Shown here one piece after another: positions 17,301 to 25,210 of a stretch of 45,997 bases of DNA. How positions within the stretch are numbered: position 1 is the first letter of the stretch; the number at the start of each line of letters is the position of its first letter. Made by a program: the position numbers and the translations under genes. This DNA comes from an uncultured Corynebacterium sp. (GTDB taxonomy: Bacteria; Actinomycetota; Actinomycetes; Mycobacteriales; Mycobacteriaceae), in contig NZ_CAMQAZ010000021.1 of assembly GCF_946998835.1 (NCBI RefSeq), positions 1 through 45,997 on the forward strand. Direction: 5' to 3'. Under the pieces are notes generated by a model that was not told the DNA's origin, did not search any database, and saw only the letters and a list, made by a program, of their open reading frames with translations.

Positions 17301-17967
17301 TGCCCAGCGGCTGCAGCGCCGCCAGAGCTGCACCGATCTCCGAGCCCATCAGCATGGTGCCCGTGGTCTCGACGGTCACATGGACGACGATTGGAATCTT
17401 CTTGTCAGCCTGCCGCATTGCAGCCTTGACGCCGTTGATGGCTGCCTTTACCTGCAGTAGGTCCTGACAGGTCTCAATTAGGAACGCATCCGCGCCACCG
17501 GAAATCATGCCGAGTCCGGCCTCCGTGTAAGCGTCGCGAAGCTGTGCGTACGGAGCGTGCCCCAACGACGGCAGCTTCGTGCCCGGGCCTAGCGAGCCGA
17601 GGACAAAACGGCGCATGCCCTCGCGTCCCGGCCCCATTTCGTCAGCGACCTTGCGGGCGATTGCCGTGCCCTTGTGGGCGAGCTCCTGGATGCGGTCTTC
17701 GATGTCGTAATCGGCGAGGTTCGGGAAGTTACAGCCGAAGGTGTTGGTTTCTACCAGGTCGGCGCCGGCCTCGAAGTAACGCCGGTGAATCGTCTCGATG
17801 ATGTCGGGACGAGTGTCATTGAGAATCTCATTACAGCCCTCGTAGCCGAGGAAATCCTCGTCAACGTCGAGGTCAAAAGACTGCAGCTGTGTACCCATGG
17901 CGCCATCGCCAATGAGAACACGGCTGTGCAGTGCGGTGAGGAACTCGGAAGAGTGGCGTTCAGTCAT
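14308..17967 (-). CDS. metH: Cobalamin-dependent methionine synthase MetH
   Basis: MetH methylates homocysteine to methionine with methyltetrahydrofolate, using B12. The 1219-residue protein has all four modules. The homocysteine domain (about 5-325) has zinc-binding Cys230, Cys296 and Cys297. The pterin domain starts near GITMIGERTNANGSKAF (about 355-630). The cap and B12 domain (about 660-890) has DVHDIGKN (759-766) supplying the cobalt-ligating histidine. The C-terminal activation domain (about 960-1205) ends with RGARYSFGYGSCPDL. A basic/alanine-rich linker with runs of Arg, Lys, Glu and Ala lies between the B12 and activation domains. ATG 17967 is preferred, with AAGGTG seven bases upstream. 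No B12 riboswitch fits in the 57-bp upstream gap. Confidence 0.97.
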   Translation of the reverse strand: MTERHSSEFLTALHSRVLIGDGAMGTQLQSFDLDVDEDFLGYEGCNEILNDTRPDIIETIHRRYFEAGADLVETNTFGCNFPNLADYDIEDRIQELAHKGTAIARKVADEMGPGREGMRRFVLGSLGPGTKLPSLGHAPYAQLRDAYTEAGLGMISGGADAFLIETCQDLLQVKAAINGVKAAMRQADKKIPIVVHVTVETTGTMLMGSEIGAALAALQPLGIDMIGLNCATGPDEMSEHLRYLSNFASIPVSVMPNAGLPVLGKNGATYPLTAPELAAALRGFVEEYGLAMVGGCCGTTPEHVTAVRDAIVGAGDYAEQGPAVQAARPSTAPDAKPIDEVASLYSATPLTQTTGITMIGERTNANGSKAFREAMLAGDWEKCLNTARSQVTDGAHMIDLCVDYVGRDGREDMATLASQIATSVTLPVMLDSTEPEVLKTGLEHLGGRCAVNSVNFEDGDGPDSRYQRIMRQVVEHGAAVVALAIDEEGQARTKDKKVEIAERLIADITGTWGLREQDIIVDCLTFPISTGQEETRRDGIETIEAIRELKRRHPDVHTTLGLSNISFGLNPAARQVLNSVFLNECIEAGLDSAIAHSSKILPMNKIDDKQREVALDMVYDRRREADHPDGAYDPLQVFMELFEGVSAADAKDARAEKLAAMPLFDRLAQRIIDGERTGIEADLDEGMKEKEPLAIVNEDLLRGMQTVGDLFGSGQMQLPFVLQSAETMKAAVGYLEGFMDAEDATGSKGSIVLATVKGDVHDIGKNLVEIILSNNGYTVHNLGIKQPIATILSAAKELDVDAIGMSGLLVKSTVVMKDNLLEINSAGDAARFPVLLGGAALTRSYVEDDLSELYHGDVYYGRDAFEGLRIMDELMAAKKGLGPDENSPEAIAAREKKEARRARRERSKRIAAERAAKAAAEAPEVPERSDVAADVPVATPPFWGTRIVKGLPLDDYLTTLDERALFMGQWGLRGTRGDEGPSYEELVESDGRPRFRAWLQRLRAENILQHAAVVYGYFPAVSEGDTVHVLPLPAEGEQPDPTAEPVVSWTFPRQQRGRFLCIADFIRSREDAIAKGQTDVMPFQLVTMGQPIADFANDIYAKNEYRDYLEVHGIGVQLTEALAEYWHQRIRSELAFSDGTSVGAEDSDDTQDFFDLKYRGARYSFGYGSCPDLTFRQGMIDLLQPERIGVELSEELQLHPEQSTDAFVLYHPEAKYFNV

Positions 17968-18017
17968 GAATAGACACCTTAGTCTACTTTCATGGCCGAG
18001 CAATTAATTGGGCTGGG

Positions 18018-18425
18018 TTATTCCATCCCGAAGTAGCTTTCCGCCTTCACCGCAGGCAAGTCCAGGCCGGCAGCCTGCGTCGCGGAATTGATAATCGCGA
18101 GAATCTCGTCGAGCTCTTCATCAAAAATCGAGCCACCGTGCGCATGCTCAATCTCTGATACCCGCTGCAGGCAGTTTTCTACCGCCTGCGTTGCGGCTTC
18201 TTCTCGCTTATCGACGGCCAGTGCCGCCGCCTGATCAATGCCAGCGGTGGCCTCGCGGAGGGCTTCCCCGACCTGGTCGGCTACCGCTTCGTCAAAAAGT
18301 GGCTCCCAGAACTCGCGTTCCTCGGGCTGCAGGTAGCTGCCGGTGGCAAACATGCGCAAATCGGCAACTAGCTTATCGATGTTCTCTTTCGTTACTTCGA
18401 CAGCAGGCAGGTCTGAGTTGCTCAT
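18018..18425 (-). CDS. Small acidic helical protein of unknown function
   Basis: I do not recognise this 135-residue protein. It is strongly acidic, rich in Ala and Glu, and predicted by eye to be almost entirely helical (for example VADQVGEALREATAGIDQAA). It has no signal peptide or membrane segment and a single cysteine. The ATG at 18425 lies just inside the end of mshC; a TTG two codons earlier overlaps the mshC stop, so translation may be coupled. The next gene, 50 bp on, is metH. The position between mycothiol synthesis and methionine synthesis suggests co-transcription, not a function. Confidence 0.75.
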   Translation of the reverse strand: MSNSDLPAVEVTKENIDKLVADLRMFATGSYLQPEEREFWEPLFDEAVADQVGEALREATAGIDQAAALAVDKREEAATQAVENCLQRVSEIEHAHGGSIFDEELDEILAIINSATQAAGLDLPAVKAESYFGME

Positions 18426-18427
18426 GG

Positions 18428-19834
18428 TCAAATTTTAACGCCAAGGAGTGCGTCCAGCGCGGCCGCAACGAATTCTCCGGCACCGGCTACGCCAGTTCCT
18501 GTGCCAGTTTCCGCGCCAGCATCTGGGGCCTGTTCTTCCGCGGTTACTTCTGCTGCACTGCCTTCCGCCTTGTCGTCAGCTGACGACCACTCCGCAGCCC
18601 AGGAATCAATCGCGTCCAGGGCTGCCGGCGTGTCCAGGTCGTTGGCCAGGCTTGCGCGCATATCGGCGACCAACGCCGCGGCAGCTGCCACAGCGTTATC
18701 GTCGGTGGCCTCCTTAGTCGCGGCACAGGCCGTGCGCCAGGTCTCAAGACGCGTTGTGGCAGCCTTCAGCACCTCGTCCGACCAATCGCGATCGGAGCGG
18801 TAGTGGCTGGCGAACACACCAATGCGAATGGCGCTCGGATCCACGCCAGCTGCCACCAGCTTGGAGACAAACACCAAGTTGCCCAGCGACTTGGACATCT
18901 TCACGCCATCCAGGGCAATCATGCCCGTGTGGACGTAGTGGCTGGCCATGCGCGCACAACCAGTGGCAGCCTCAGCGTGAGCCGCCGAGAACTCGTGGTG
19001 CGGGAATGCCAGGTCCGAGCCCCCGCCCTGAATATCGAAGCTCTTGCCCAGCCGATTGGTAGCAATCGCCGAGCACTCAATGTGCCAGCCCGGACGGCCC
19101 GCACCAAAGGGGGTGTCCCAGCTCGGCTCTCCGGGGCGAGCGGCACGCCACACCAGCGCGTCCAACGGATTCTTCTTGCCCGGACGATCTGGGTCCCCGC
19201 CGCGCTCAGCAAAGAACTCCGCCATCTGCTCTGCCGAGTAATTGGACTCGTAACCGAAGTTCTCGGTGGCATCCTTACGGAAATACACATCCGGGTACTC
19301 GTCATCGGTGAGCTGGTAGGCCGAGCCATTTTCCAGCAGCGTCTGGACCATTTCCACGACCTCATCGACGGACTCGATCGCGCCGATGTAGTCGCGCGGC
19401 GGAATCACCGACAGGTTTTCCATATCCGAGCGGAACAAATCAATCTGCGAGGTGCCCAGCTCACGCCAGTCCACCCCATCGCGCTCCGCGCGCTCGAACA
19501 ACGGGTCATCGACATCGGTGATGTTCTGCACGTAGTGCACCGAGTGTCCATTGTCCAACAGCTGCCGGTAAATCAGATCAAAGGTGAGATACGTTGCCGC
19601 GTGCCCCAAATGCGTGGCGTCATAGGGCGTGATGCCACACACGTACATGGTTGCCTCCGGCCCCGCTTCCACCTGGGAGGCCTTCTGATCCGCAGTGTCG
19701 TAGAGGCGGAGGGGTACCGATGTTGAGCTGCCGTCGTCAAGCGAGTGCGCCTTACCTGCCACGCCGGCGCGGTTGAACACCTCAAAGCGCGCATCGCCGA
19801 GATTGGAAACCTGTGGTTGGGGCCACGAATGCAT
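18428..19834 (-). CDS. mshC: Mycothiol synthesis cysteine:GlcN-Ins ligase MshC
   Basis: MshC joins cysteine to glucosaminyl-inositol in mycothiol synthesis, the thiol buffer of actinobacteria. It is a class I cysteinyl-tRNA-synthetase relative with zinc ligand Cys66 (YVCGITPYDATHLGH), the HIGH-like HLGH at 75-78, GRPGWHIECSAIA at 247-259, and KMSKS at 312-316. MHSWP at the N-terminus and ALDALLGV at the C-terminus mark it as MshC rather than CysS. At 468 residues it is longer than mycobacterial MshC (about 414). The extra residues are an N-terminal stretch near 13-35 and an acidic Ala/Glu/Gly linker at about 416-452. uppP lies directly upstream on the same strand. Confidence 0.95.
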   Translation of the reverse strand: MHSWPQPQVSNLGDARFEVFNRAGVAGKAHSLDDGSSTSVPLRLYDTADQKASQVEAGPEATMYVCGITPYDATHLGHAATYLTFDLIYRQLLDNGHSVHYVQNITDVDDPLFERAERDGVDWRELGTSQIDLFRSDMENLSVIPPRDYIGAIESVDEVVEMVQTLLENGSAYQLTDDEYPDVYFRKDATENFGYESNYSAEQMAEFFAERGGDPDRPGKKNPLDALVWRAARPGEPSWDTPFGAGRPGWHIECSAIATNRLGKSFDIQGGGSDLAFPHHEFSAAHAEAATGCARMASHYVHTGMIALDGVKMSKSLGNLVFVSKLVAAGVDPSAIRIGVFASHYRSDRDWSDEVLKAATTRLETWRTACAATKEATDDNAVAAAAALVADMRASLANDLDTPAALDAIDSWAAEWSSADDKAEGSAAEVTAEEQAPDAGAETGTGTGVAGAGEFVAAALDALLGVKI

Positions 19835-19852
19835 TAAATACTCACTACCTCA

Positions 19853-20734
19853 CTAAACAGCGTTGATCGTGCCGAAGCCGAGCAACACCATAACAATCAA
19901 ACCGACCGGGATGCGGTACGCGGCGAACCAAGCAAAGGAGTGGTTCGACACAAACTTCAGCAGCCATGCGATAGACGCATAACCGACGACGAAGGCAATC
20001 AGCGTACCGATGGCCAACTGCGCACCACTAGCGGCCTGCCCCGCTGCAGGGTCAAACGCGTCCGGGAGCGAAAAAATTCCAGCGGCGAAAACGGCAGGGA
20101 TAGCCAGCAGGAAGGAAAAGCGCGTTGCGACCTCTCGATCCAAATTCAAGAACAGGCCGGCAGACACCGTACCGCCCGAGCGGGACACACCCGGAATGAG
20201 CGCAAGGCACTGCGCGAAACCCATAACGATGGCATCTCGCATGGTCAGCTCCTCGTAAGTGCGCTCACGACGGCCGAACTTCTCGGCGGCGATAAAGACA
20301 AAGGAGAACAGCACCAACACAGCGGCAGTGATCCAGAGATTGCGCAGGTTATCGCGGATGAGATCCTTGCCCAACACACCGATGATGGCAATCGGCAGCG
20401 TACCGACAATCACCATCCAACCCATGCGGTAATTGAAACCGCGAGCTTCCTTATTGAACAGACCGGCAAACCAGCCAGTGAGAATCTGCCAGATGTCCTT
20501 GGCGAAGAACACCAACACAGCCAACTCAGTGCCAAGCTGCACCACAGCGGTGAACGATGCGCCGGCGTCCTGGCCCCACAGCAATTCCGAGACAATCCGA
20601 AGGTGCCCGGAGGAGCTCACCGGAAGAAATTCCGTCAGACCTTGCACTATGGACAGGATGATCGTCTGCGCCCATGTCATGCCGGTGCCGGCGGTATCGG
20701 CAGCGGTATCCGCTGAGGCGCTAAGTGTCGTCAT
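19853..20734 (-). CDS. uppP: Undecaprenyl-diphosphatase UppP (BacA)
   Basis: This integral membrane enzyme removes a phosphate from undecaprenyl diphosphate to regenerate the lipid carrier for cell-wall polymers; extra copies can give bacitracin resistance. The two family motifs are present: EFLPVSSSGHL, with the catalytic Glu/Ser region, and PGVSRSGGT, with the catalytic Arg. Several hydrophobic helices follow. ATG 20734 (MTTLSASAD) gives 293 residues; another ATG (MTWAQT) lies 18 codons further in, and no start has a clear ribosome-binding site. It ends 18 bp before mshC, and both are on the minus strand. Confidence 0.94.
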   Translation of the reverse strand: MTTLSASADTAADTAGTGMTWAQTIILSIVQGLTEFLPVSSSGHLRIVSELLWGQDAGASFTAVVQLGTELAVLVFFAKDIWQILTGWFAGLFNKEARGFNYRMGWMVIVGTLPIAIIGVLGKDLIRDNLRNLWITAAVLVLFSFVFIAAEKFGRRERTYEELTMRDAIVMGFAQCLALIPGVSRSGGTVSAGLFLNLDREVATRFSFLLAIPAVFAAGIFSLPDAFDPAAGQAASGAQLAIGTLIAFVVGYASIAWLLKFVSNHSFAWFAAYRIPVGLIVMVLLGFGTINAV

Positions 20735-20887
20735 GATAGTCACGGGTGTATAGGCTACTCGCCCGGTTTGCATTGTGGCTATAGCGCGGCCTTCGCCGAG
20801 GCTCTTCTTCTACGAGCTTTAGTGGCGCACCGTGGCTCCTCTCGAGTTTTTCCCGCGACAGTCCGCGGGTGTCCTAAAGTGAAACTC

Positions 20888-21823
20888 GTGCGACAACGAA
20901 TTCTGGGCAACAGCGGTTTACGCGTCTCCGCCTTGGGGCTGGGTACGGCCACTTGGGGTGCGGGCACCGGGCAAGATGAAGCCGGACGCATCCTGACGGA
21001 CTTCCTCGATGCGGGTGGCAATCTCGTCGACGCTTCCCCACTCCACGGCGGCGATACCGTAGCCGACATGTTGGGTGCCGTCATCGCGCGTCGCGGTGTT
21101 GCCGACGAGTTGGTGCTCTCGGTCGCATCTGGGATACACCCCGAGCGGCCCGTCGGCAGGCGCGTGGACTGCTCACGTAAGACGCTGCAAAAGGACCTCG
21201 ACGACACTCTGGGGCACCTCGGTGTCGAGCACATTGACCTGTGGTCGCCCGGCTACTGGGACGGTCTGACACCGCCGGAAGAGGTTGCCGACACTTTAGA
21301 GTGGGCCGTTCGCACGGGAAAGGTCCGCTACGCCGGTGTGCGGGGATACAGCGGTTGGCAGGCAGCGGTGACTCATGCCGCAGCCGACCGCATCGGACCG
21401 GTATTCGCGCAGCATGAGTACTCGCTGCTCCAACGCGGTCCTGAAGCTGAGCTGCTTCCTGCCTGCGAACACCTGGGGCTCGGCTTCATCGGCGGCGCCC
21501 CACTCGCCCAAGGTGTGCTGACCGCCAAATACCAGCACATCATCCCCGAAGACTCCCGCGCCGCCTCCGAACACGCCGATGCGGAGGTGCAGGATTACCT
21601 AGACACCCGCGGCGTCACGGTCGCAGGTGCACTGACCACCGCAGCCAAGGGGCTCGGCGTCAGCGCTGCCGTCGCCGCAATCTCCTGGGCCCGCGATCGA
21701 CCAGGCGTCACCTCGATTCTCGTCGGCGCGCGCGACCGCGCCCAGCTGCGCGAAAACCTCACCGCTGAACAACTCACGCTGCCACCACAGATTTGCAACG
21801 CGCTTGACGACGTCACCCTGTAA
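20888..21823 (+). CDS. Aldo/keto-reductase-fold protein with degenerate active site
   Basis: The 311-residue protein has the aldo/keto reductase (beta/alpha)8 fold: MRQRILGNSGLRVSALGLGT at the start, then PLAQGVLTAKY and TSILVGARDRAQLRENL, the usual NADPH-binding end. The catalytic tetrad is mostly lost. The Asp is present (Asp48 in VDASP), but the Tyr position of the usual YG motif reads HG (His53). The Lys of the usual STK motif aligns with Ala80 (ELVLSVASG), and the His position reads SPGYWD with no His. Conventional reductase chemistry is therefore doubtful. GTG 20888 matches the usual M[RK]QR family start; GTG 20879 is an alternative. It is divergent from uppP and about 100 bp upstream of the lipoprotein gene. 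Confidence 0.85.
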   Translation: MRQRILGNSGLRVSALGLGTATWGAGTGQDEAGRILTDFLDAGGNLVDASPLHGGDTVADMLGAVIARRGVADELVLSVASGIHPERPVGRRVDCSRKTLQKDLDDTLGHLGVEHIDLWSPGYWDGLTPPEEVADTLEWAVRTGKVRYAGVRGYSGWQAAVTHAAADRIGPVFAQHEYSLLQRGPEAELLPACEHLGLGFIGGAPLAQGVLTAKYQHIIPEDSRAASEHADAEVQDYLDTRGVTVAGALTTAAKGLGVSAAVAAISWARDRPGVTSILVGARDRAQLRENLTAEQLTLPPQICNALDDVTL

Positions 21824-21920
21824 TCAGTAACCCCACCCTCGTCAGGGCACCCGATGTGGGAACTTCCCATGGCTGGAGGCGTCCGCAAAGTAATCCGGCC
21901 GGGGTGGTAGTTTCTATAGC

Positions 21921-23084
21921 GTGAGTGAAAACAGTCGTCGACGTGTCATAACCTCCCTTCTAGCGGGGCTTTCCGCTAGCGCAGTGGTCCTGGCAGGATG
22001 CTCCTCCGATGTGGAAGGAGACATCGATGCCGGAATGGGCAACGCCACGCCAGTGCCGGCCGCTTCACCCGCTGCTCCCGATATGGCTATCGGGAAGGCC
22101 AAGAAGATTGATGAGAACATCACTGATGCCGTGCTGGTCGGTGAGCGAGTTGTCCTGAAGGCCGGGGACAAGGTCTTCGCTGGTCCGGTGAATAACCCCA
22201 TCGAGCGTTCGATGAAACTGGACGCGAAGTGTGGCGAGCTCGCGCCGGGCGGTCCCACCGCTCTACTGCCATGTGAAGATGGCATTCACGTTATTACCGG
22301 CCAAGCTACGGAAGCGGCCGTCGTCGGACGCGGCACCAACTACTCCGCCGCGGTTGGGCTGGAAAGTGGTCGGATTATCGGTGCGCACGCGGACAGCAAC
22401 GTTATTGATGTGTTCGGCGCTGATGGTGAGCTGGCCAGTGACTTCAAGGCGGCCAACAATGGCTCGCAACTCGTTGAGGTTCCGGATGCGGGTAGTGACG
22501 CGGACGTAAAACTCTTAGAGGTCAACCGTCCAGAGACCTCGGTGCATGAACTTAAGATTGATGAATCCCGCGCTGGCTCTGCCCTGCGTGCGGGCATCGG
22601 TGTGGGCAAGGTGGCCTCCGGTGACGATGTCATCGCAGCCGCTGACACCAAGGGCAACCAGCTGCTGATTTACACGGCCAGTGACATCATCCGCCTGCAC
22701 CAGGCGGCCCCGACTCCGGAGGCTCCGTGGGCGGTTGCGGTCGATGAATCCCGCGGAATTGTCTGGGTTACTTCGACGAAGGTAAATAAGCTGACAGGCT
22801 ACGACATCAGCTCCGGTACTCCGGTCAAGGTCGCGGACATCAACACGGTTGCGAATCCGCAGTCAATCGTTGTCACCGAGGATGGACAGATTGGTGTCTT
22901 CTCGGCGACCGGTGACGGTGCCCAGATTTTCGACGCTGCGGACGTCGACAAGGCAATTGCGGATTTCAAGCAGGATGCAGCAAAGATCCGCGAGGAGATG
23001 TCGGTTCGGGAACCAGCCGATAAGCTACCGACAGGTGCAGGTGACACAAAGGGAGCAGACAACTCCGAGGGAGAGACTAAGTAG
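21921..23084 (+). CDS. Predicted lipoprotein, beta-propeller-like, unknown function
   Basis: This 387-residue exported protein starts with a GTG. It has a lipoprotein signal peptide: Arg-rich n-region (SRRRVITSLL), hydrophobic core and lipobox LAGC at residues 24-27, so Cys27 should be lipid-modified. The mature part has repeated beta-rich blades of roughly 40-50 residues (for example WAVAVDESRGIVWVTS and PQSIVVTEDGQIGVFSATGDG), as in YncE/NHL-type propellers. It ends in a charged, low-complexity tail. The TAG stop is directly followed by the pyrD ATG, so the two are probably co-transcribed. No catalytic residues can be assigned. Confidence 0.8.
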   Translation: MSENSRRRVITSLLAGLSASAVVLAGCSSDVEGDIDAGMGNATPVPAASPAAPDMAIGKAKKIDENITDAVLVGERVVLKAGDKVFAGPVNNPIERSMKLDAKCGELAPGGPTALLPCEDGIHVITGQATEAAVVGRGTNYSAAVGLESGRIIGAHADSNVIDVFGADGELASDFKAANNGSQLVEVPDAGSDADVKLLEVNRPETSVHELKIDESRAGSALRAGIGVGKVASGDDVIAAADTKGNQLLIYTASDIIRLHQAAPTPEAPWAVAVDESRGIVWVTSTKVNKLTGYDISSGTPVKVADINTVANPQSIVVTEDGQIGVFSATGDGAQIFDAADVDKAIADFKQDAAKIREEMSVREPADKLPTGAGDTKGADNSEGETK

Positions 23085-24185
23085 ATGCCTTCGAAACTTC
23101 GCGCCAAGTCCTACCAACTCGCGCTAAAGGCGATGTTCCAGGTTCCGCCGGAGCAGATTCACGAGGCCATTTCAAAGACCCTGAAGGGTCTGCAGAAATC
23201 GGAGAGTCTCCAGCGTGCTTTGAGCAAATTGCTCGTCGTTGACGATGCGGTGCTGCGTCAAACGGTATTCGGCGTGGACTTTCCGCGTCCGCTGGGGCTT
23301 GCCGCGGGCTTCGACAAGGCCGCTATTGCCCCGGACTGCTGGGGGCCGATTGGTTTTGGCTATGCCGAGCTGGGAACCGTGACTGCCAAGCCTCAGCCGG
23401 GTAATGATCGTCCGCGCCTGTTCCGTCTGAAGGAAGACCGCGCCATTTTGAACCGTATGGGTTTCAACAACCCCGGTGCGGCTGTGGTCGCGGAGAACTT
23501 GCGGGCGCGTCGTAGTGACGATGTCATCGGTATCAACATCGGTAAGACCAAGGTGACTCCGCTGGACAAGGCTGTCGATGACTATCGTGAGTCTGCCAGC
23601 CAGCTCGGAGGCTTGGCGGACTATGTTGTTGTCAATGTGTCTTCGCCGAACACGCCGGGGCTGCGCGACCTTCAGGCGGTGGAGTCGCTGCGTCCGATTC
23701 TGGCAGCGGTGACCGAGGAGACCGACTCGCCGGTGCTGGTCAAGATTGCGCCGGATCTCTCTGACGAAGATGTCATCGCAGTTGCTGACTTGGCTGTTGA
23801 ATTGGGGTTGGCAGGCATTGTGGCTACCAACACCACTATTTCCCGTGAAGGCCTGCGCACTCCCACAGATGAGGTCGCCGAGATGGGTGCCGGTGGAGTC
23901 TCCGGCGCTCCTGTGGCAGCCCGGTCGCTGGAGGTGCTGAAGCTGCTGCATGAGCGCGTCGGAGACAAGCTAGTGCTCATCAGTGTCGGCGGTATCGAGA
24001 CCGCTGAACAGGCGTGGGAGCGCATTGCCAACGGTGCTTCCCTGCTGCAGGGCTACACGCCGTTGATTTACGGCGGCCCAGACTGGATTCGCGACATTCA
24101 CCAGGGACTGGCCCGACAGATTCGTGCCCAGGGCTTCTACTCCATTTCGGAGGCCGTTGGCTGTGGTCTGCCGTGGCGCGGTTAG
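23085..24185 (+). CDS. pyrD: Dihydroorotate dehydrogenase (quinone), class 2
   Basis: PyrD oxidises dihydroorotate to orotate in pyrimidine synthesis and passes electrons to the membrane quinone. The 366-residue length and the N-terminal helical extension (about residues 1-55) that docks on the membrane mark class 2. FMN-site sequences are GLAAGFDKAA (71-80), NRMGFNNPG (123-131) and NVSSPNTPGLRDL (from 184), which includes the catalytic serine of this class. VSVGGI-type phosphate binding appears as LISVGGIETAEQA. The ATG begins right after the upstream lipoprotein stop. A strong terminator follows at 24251-24293. Confidence 0.97.
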   Translation: MPSKLRAKSYQLALKAMFQVPPEQIHEAISKTLKGLQKSESLQRALSKLLVVDDAVLRQTVFGVDFPRPLGLAAGFDKAAIAPDCWGPIGFGYAELGTVTAKPQPGNDRPRLFRLKEDRAILNRMGFNNPGAAVVAENLRARRSDDVIGINIGKTKVTPLDKAVDDYRESASQLGGLADYVVVNVSSPNTPGLRDLQAVESLRPILAAVTEETDSPVLVKIAPDLSDEDVIAVADLAVELGLAGIVATNTTISREGLRTPTDEVAEMGAGGVSGAPVAARSLEVLKLLHERVGDKLVLISVGGIETAEQAWERIANGASLLQGYTPLIYGGPDWIRDIHQGLARQIRAQGFYSISEAVGCGLPWRG

Positions 24186-24250
24186 TGGCTGAGTGCGCTT
24201 AGGTTTCGTAACCGTATTGACGCGCGCCCTATAGCTGGGTAAACACGTGA

Positions 24251-24293
24251 CCCCGGATTCTGCCGCTGTTAAAGCGTAGAATCCGGGGGTTTT
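24251..24293 (+). terminator. Rho-independent terminator after pyrD
   Basis: An 11-bp perfect stem is formed by CCCCGGATTCT (24251-24261) and AGAATCCGGGG (24278-24288). The inner part can also pair (CGCT with AGCG). TTTT follows at 24290-24293. It lies 65 bp past the pyrD stop and is the only clear hairpin before the next, oppositely transcribed gene. Confidence 0.85.
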
Positions 24294-24399
24294 ACCGTTT
24301 GCGTGTCAGCGTCAAGTTGCAGGTCTGGACATCGTGCGTCTGGATTTCGGACTAGGGAGTTGCTTTAGCAAGCGCTACCGCTTTGACCTACGCGCCGGC

Positions 24400-24960
24400 C
24401 TACTCGCCGACGTTCTCCCACCACGGCGTGATAATTGCACGCGCAATTGAGTGGAAGTACAGGTTGAAGCCCAGCACGGTCGGCGTGGCATCTTCCGGAA
24501 CATCAAGCTTTTCGACGTCGACCGCGTGCACAGCGTACATGTAACGGTGAGGAGCGTGCTGCGCCGGAGGGTTAGCTCCGTAATGGCCACGCATGCCAGA
24601 GTCGCCTACAAGCTGAATAGCTCCTTCAGGCAGCGTGGAGCCGTCCTCGGAGCCAGCTCCCTGCGGCAGGCCCTTTTCAGTTGCTGGGATGTTGAATACA
24701 GCCCAGTGCCAGAAGCCCGAAGCAGTTGGAGCGTCCGGATCGAAGCAGGTTACGGCGATGGACTTGGTACCTTCCGGCAGGTTTGCCCAATCCAGCTGCG
24801 GAGAAACATTCGATGGAGCGCGGAATTCGTCTGCAATCTTCTCGCCGTCCTTGATATCTGGCGAGGACAGCTCGAAAGTCGGCAGGTCCTTCAGCGGTGC
24901 GTACGGATCCGGCCCTGGGAAAACCGGGGCATTCGTAGTGTCGTTGGAATGTGTAGTCAT
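24400..24960 (-). CDS. YbhB/YbcL family (PEBP/Raf-kinase-inhibitor-like) protein
   Basis: This 186-residue cytosolic protein has the phosphatidylethanolamine-binding-protein fold. The conserved DPDAPTASGFWHWAVFNIP block, GMRGHYGANPPAQHAPHRYMYAVHAVD ligand-site block and a final PWWENVGE are visible. ATG 24960 (MTTHSNDTT) fits the family start; the frame continues 19 codons upstream without a better site. The biochemical role of bacterial YbhB proteins is not settled. It is convergent with pyrD and separated by the pyrD terminator. Confidence 0.88.
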   Translation of the reverse strand: MTTHSNDTTNAPVFPGPDPYAPLKDLPTFELSSPDIKDGEKIADEFRAPSNVSPQLDWANLPEGTKSIAVTCFDPDAPTASGFWHWAVFNIPATEKGLPQGAGSEDGSTLPEGAIQLVGDSGMRGHYGANPPAQHAPHRYMYAVHAVDVEKLDVPEDATPTVLGFNLYFHSIARAIITPWWENVGE

Positions 24961-25017
24961 AGGTACCAGTGTGCCTACTTTATGGGCACGCTGCAGGTGC
25001 TTTTGCAGACTTCTCAA

Positions 25018-25043
25018 TTACATTGTCTGTTTACATTGTCTGT
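25018..25043. repeat. Perfect 13-bp tandem duplication
   Basis: TTACATTGTCTGT occurs twice head to tail (25018-25030 and 25031-25043). It sits about 57 bp upstream of the YbhB-like gene, read on its strand. It could be a duplicated regulator half-site in the promoter or a slippage product. Confidence 0.75.
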
Positions 25044-25134
25044 TGTGCGGCACAAACTCAATGCATTTGAAGGTTAACAACGATGGTGTAATTACACTTC
25101 GGATTCTGTTTGGTATCCCCTTCATAATTCCTAT

Positions 25135-25163
25135 TTGACCAGCCAATTTGTGTTTCATTATGA
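25135..25163 (+). promoter_or_regulatory. Probable promoter of tRNA-Leu
   Basis: A -35 box TTGACC (25135-25140) and a -10-like TTATGA (25158-25163) are separated by 17 bp. Transcription would start near 25170 and give a leader of about 40 nt before the tRNA. The -10 match is imperfect. Confidence 0.45.
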
Positions 25164-25210
25164 AGTCGGGATACAGTATCACAGGTCAGCACGGAAGTGC
25201 TTCCTACCCG

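Noticed and set aside
17968..18017. B12 riboswitch before metH
   Set aside because: Only 50 bp separate metH from the upstream gene; the aptamer needs about 200 nt.
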